Source: Rhodococcus tibetensis
GTDB lineage: Bacteria; Actinomycetota; Actinomycetes; Mycobacteriales; Mycobacteriaceae
Reading direction: 5' to 3'
Length of the DNA: 64,000 nt
Assembly (NCBI RefSeq): GCF_024438035.1
Contig: NZ_JANFQF010000024.1
Coordinates: 28,376-92,375 of the forward strand
The notes below the pieces were generated by a model. That model searched no databases. It was not told the DNA's origin and was given only the letters and a program-made list of their open reading frames with translations. Positions 62,111 through 64,000 of the stretch are shown piece after piece. A program made the translations under genes and the position numbers. Numbering within the stretch: position 1 is the stretch's first letter; the number at the start of each line of letters is the position of its first letter.

Positions 62111-62929
62111 GTGAAGGTTGCACAGAAGGTCGCCATCGTGACCGGCGGTGGAGGCGGGATCGGCGGAGCGATCGCCGAACGTCTCGCCCAACTGGGCGCG
62201 AGCGTGCTGGTCGCCGATCTCGATCCGAACGCAGCCGCCGCGATCGCAGACGGAATCAACGAACGGCACCCCGGATCTGCCCTCGCCGAAGGTGCCGATA
62301 TCGCAGACCCCGAGCAGATCCGACGCATCATCGAGCGGGCAGAGACCGAGTTCGGTCCGGTCGACCTCTACTTCGCCAACGCAGGCATCGGGGGAGCGCC
62401 GGGCCTCGATGCCGACGACGCCGACTGGGACCGCGCCTTCGACGTCAACATCCGCGCCCACATCCGCGCCGCCCAGCAACTCGTGCCGACATGGATCGAG
62501 CGCGGCGAGGGGTACTTCGTGTCGACCGCGTCTGCGGCGGGCCTGCTCACTCAGATCGGCTCGGCCACGTACGCGGTCACCAAGCATGCAGCTGTCGCTT
62601 TCGCCGAATGGCTGTCGGTCACATACGGCGACCGAGGAATTCGGGTGAGCTGCCTCTGCCCGATGGGGGTCGAGACCAAGTTGATGCGCTCCGGTGAGCA
62701 CTCGGGGGATCCGCTCGGGGTTGCCGCCACCCGGGCCGTGATCTCGGCGGGGGAGGTGCTGCAGCCGGCGCAGGTCGCGGACATAGTGCTGGACGCCGTG
62801 GACCGGGAAACGTTCCTGATCCTGCCCCACGAAAGCGTCCTCGGCATGTACCGGCAGAAGGGGTCCGACTACGACCGCTGGCTGCACGGAATGCGCCGCT
62901 ACCAGAGCTCACTGCTGGAAAACGCATGA
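62111..62929 (+). CDS. short-chain dehydrogenase/reductase
   Basis: 272 aa with a GTG start (VKVAQKVAIVTGG) and a strong GAAGGAGAGG ribosome site. TGGGGGIGGAIAERLAQLGA binds NAD(P); catalytic S in VSTASAAGLL and YxxxK in YAVTKHAAVAFAEW. C terminus VLGMYRQKGSDYDRWLHGM is typical of a group linked with acyl-CoA degradation. Likely a hydroxyacyl-CoA or alcohol dehydrogenase. Its stop overlaps the hydratase ATG. Confidence 0.9.
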   Translation: MKVAQKVAIVTGGGGGIGGAIAERLAQLGASVLVADLDPNAAAAIADGINERHPGSALAEGADIADPEQIRRIIERAETEFGPVDLYFANAGIGGAPGLDADDADWDRAFDVNIRAHIRAAQQLVPTWIERGEGYFVSTASAAGLLTQIGSATYAVTKHAAVAFAEWLSVTYGDRGIRVSCLCPMGVETKLMRSGEHSGDPLGVAATRAVISAGEVLQPAQVADIVLDAVDRETFLILPHESVLGMYRQKGSDYDRWLHGMRRYQSSLLENA

Positions 62930-63732
62930 CCGGTGCGAACGAGGACCTGGTGCTCGCCGAGCGGCGCGGGCTGGTCCTGGTCCTGACGTTCAACCGGCCG
63001 GCGAAACTCAACGCCTGGACCGACGAACTCGAGGACCGCTACTTCGACCTGCTCGACGCGGCCGAGGACGACCCCGAGGTCCGTGCGCTCGTCGTGACAG
63101 GGGCGGGCCGCGGGTTCTGTGCCGGTGCGGACCTGACGCACCTGCAAGCGGTGGGCGACGTCACGGACCTGCCGGACCGTCGTCCGCGCGACGTGCCGAT
63201 TGAACTGCGCAAGCCGCTCATCGGTGCCGTCAACGGCGTCGCGGCTGGGCTCGGCATGGTCGAGGCTCTCTACTGCGATGTCCGGTTCGCTTCACCGGCT
63301 GCACGTTTCACGACCGCCTTCGCTCAACGTGGGCTGATCGCCGAATATGGCATCTCCTGGCTGCTGCCCCGGCTCGTGGGACGCAGCCGCGCCACCGACC
63401 TGTTGCTGTCGAGCCGCATGGTGGAGGTCGAGGAGGCACTGCGCATCGGACTCGTCGACCACCTCGTGCCGGACGGGGCGGTCGTCGATGCCGCGGTCGC
63501 GTATGCCGAGGAGCTGTCGACGCACTGCTCCCCGACGTCGATGGCCGTTATCAAGGACCAATTACAGAACGATGCGGACGGCACCTACGCCGAGTCCGTG
63601 GCCCGCGCGGAAGGCCTGATGTTGCAGGCGTTCCGCGGGGTCGATCTCGTCGAGGGCGTACAGAGTCACCTCGACAAGCGCACACCCACGTTTCCCTCAC
63701 TACCCGTCAGGAGTTCCCATGTCCCTGTTTGA
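62926..63732 (+). CDS. enoyl-CoA hydratase/isomerase
   Basis: 268 aa. Crotonase fold: GAGRGFCAGADLTHLQAV (oxyanion hole), LIGAVNGVAAGLGMVEALYC and RFTTAFAQRGLIAEYGISWL. The first catalytic Glu position reads G-M-V-E rather than the usual GGG-E, so substrate or chemistry may differ. ATGA overlap with the SDR and a 14-base overlap with the next gene: a tight operon for acyl-CoA breakdown. Confidence 0.9.
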   Translation: MTGANEDLVLAERRGLVLVLTFNRPAKLNAWTDELEDRYFDLLDAAEDDPEVRALVVTGAGRGFCAGADLTHLQAVGDVTDLPDRRPRDVPIELRKPLIGAVNGVAAGLGMVEALYCDVRFASPAARFTTAFAQRGLIAEYGISWLLPRLVGRSRATDLLLSSRMVEVEEALRIGLVDHLVPDGAVVDAAVAYAEELSTHCSPTSMAVIKDQLQNDADGTYAESVARAEGLMLQAFRGVDLVEGVQSHLDKRTPTFPSLPVRSSHVPV

Positions 63733-64000
63733 CATCTCGGATCGCGCCCAGCAGTTGCAGACCGATCTGCTGGAGTTCATGGATTCGCATGTGTATCCGG
63801 CGGAGGCGGTGTACGAGGAGCAGATGCGGGAGTCGGGGGATCCGCATTTCCAGCCGCCGGTGTTGGAGGAGTTGAAGGCGGAGGCGCGTAGCCGGGGTTT
63901 GTGGAATCTGTTTCATCCGCACCCGGAGTGGGGGCCGGGCCTGACGAACCTCGAGTACGCCCCGTTGGCGGAGATCATGGGCCGCAGCCATATCGCCTCG
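63719..64000 (+). CDS. acyl-CoA dehydrogenase, N-terminal part (cut by window end)
   Basis: 94 residues visible, starting MSLFDISDRAQQLQTDLLEF; CAGGAG lies 6 bases before the ATG. HVYPAEAVYEEQMRESGDPH, PPVLEELKAEARSRGLWNLF and GPGLTNLEYAPLAEIMGRSH are the N-terminal helices of the long acyl-CoA dehydrogenase group (ACAD10/11 and FadE-like). The catalytic part lies outside the window. It overlaps the enoyl-CoA hydratase gene by 14 bases, so it belongs to the same operon. Confidence 0.85.
   Translation, partial: MSLFDISDRAQQLQTDLLEFMDSHVYPAEAVYEEQMRESGDPHFQPPVLEELKAEARSRGLWNLFHPHPEWGPGLTNLEYAPLAEIMGRSHIAS

Overview
The window is high-GC actinobacterial chromosome, most likely from a Rhodococcus of the opacus/jostii/wratislaviensis type. 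This is inferred from the base composition (about two thirds G+C by eye), the frequent GTG starts, ATGA/GTGA start-stop overlaps, long perfect-stem terminators, and the gene content: three-gene transhydrogenase, paired ClpPs, many acyl-CoA enzymes, many TetR, MarR, GntR and IclR regulators, and a lipoprotein. I see no insertion sequence, prophage, CRISPR array or rRNA. One tRNA gene (Cys) is present. Species cannot be fixed from sequence reading alone.

Layout. 0.2-3.1 kb: pntAA-pntAB-pntB transhydrogenase, closed by a 22-bp stem hairpin. 3.1-8.4 kb (minus): PAP2-like membrane protein, MFS transporter and a branched-chain 2-oxoacid dehydrogenase operon (bkdA-bkdB-bkdC). 8.7-18.7 kb: mostly single genes, namely an APH-like kinase, thioesterase, BenE transporter, macrodomain protein, shikimate dehydrogenase, molybdopterin oxidoreductase, lipoprotein HNH nuclease, EAL/DICT protein, zinc-type oxidoreductase and a 33-residue peptide gene. 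18.8-24 kb: a SNF2 helicase with a SWIM-domain partner and small stress or unknown proteins. 24.1-30 kb: an N-acetylglucosamine island (DasR/NagR-like regulator, EIIA, EIIB, EIIC, nagA, nagB, cutC) with dre-like operators. 31-36.5 kb: the distal valine pathway (mmsA, acyl-CoA dehydrogenase, 3-hydroxyisobutyryl-CoA hydrolase, mmsB, enoyl-CoA hydratase), closed by a 25-bp stem hairpin. Together with bkdABC it covers valine to propionyl-CoA except the transaminase. 36.5-42 kb: MarR with a drug exporter, tRNA-Cys, TetR, an amidohydrolase and an alpha/beta hydrolase. 42.1-43.8 kb: a PopR-like activator facing a clpP-clpP operon.

44.9-53.5 kb is the most interesting stretch. A sulfotransferase, an SDR and a DUF1214 protein run leftwards from an IclR regulator, while CysD, a CysN-CysC fusion, a CysQ protein fused to an extra domain, and a limonene-epoxide-hydrolase-like protein run rightwards behind it. 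A 17-base sequence is repeated exactly at the promoters of both arms. This looks like one IclR-controlled sulfation system that makes its own PAPS, moves the sulfuryl group to an unknown acceptor, and clears PAP. I propose it as the best candidate for an undescribed system.

53.6-64 kb holds a phosphotriesterase-like lactonase, a divergent XRE/methionine aminopeptidase pair with twin palindromes, two tail-to-tail TetR genes, an MHS transporter and an acyl-CoA pathway (CurA-like reductase, acyl-CoA ligase, MaoC hydratase, SDR, enoyl-CoA hydratase and an acyl-CoA dehydrogenase cut by the window edge). Four promoters here share a motif of about 22 bp, suggesting one catabolic regulon.
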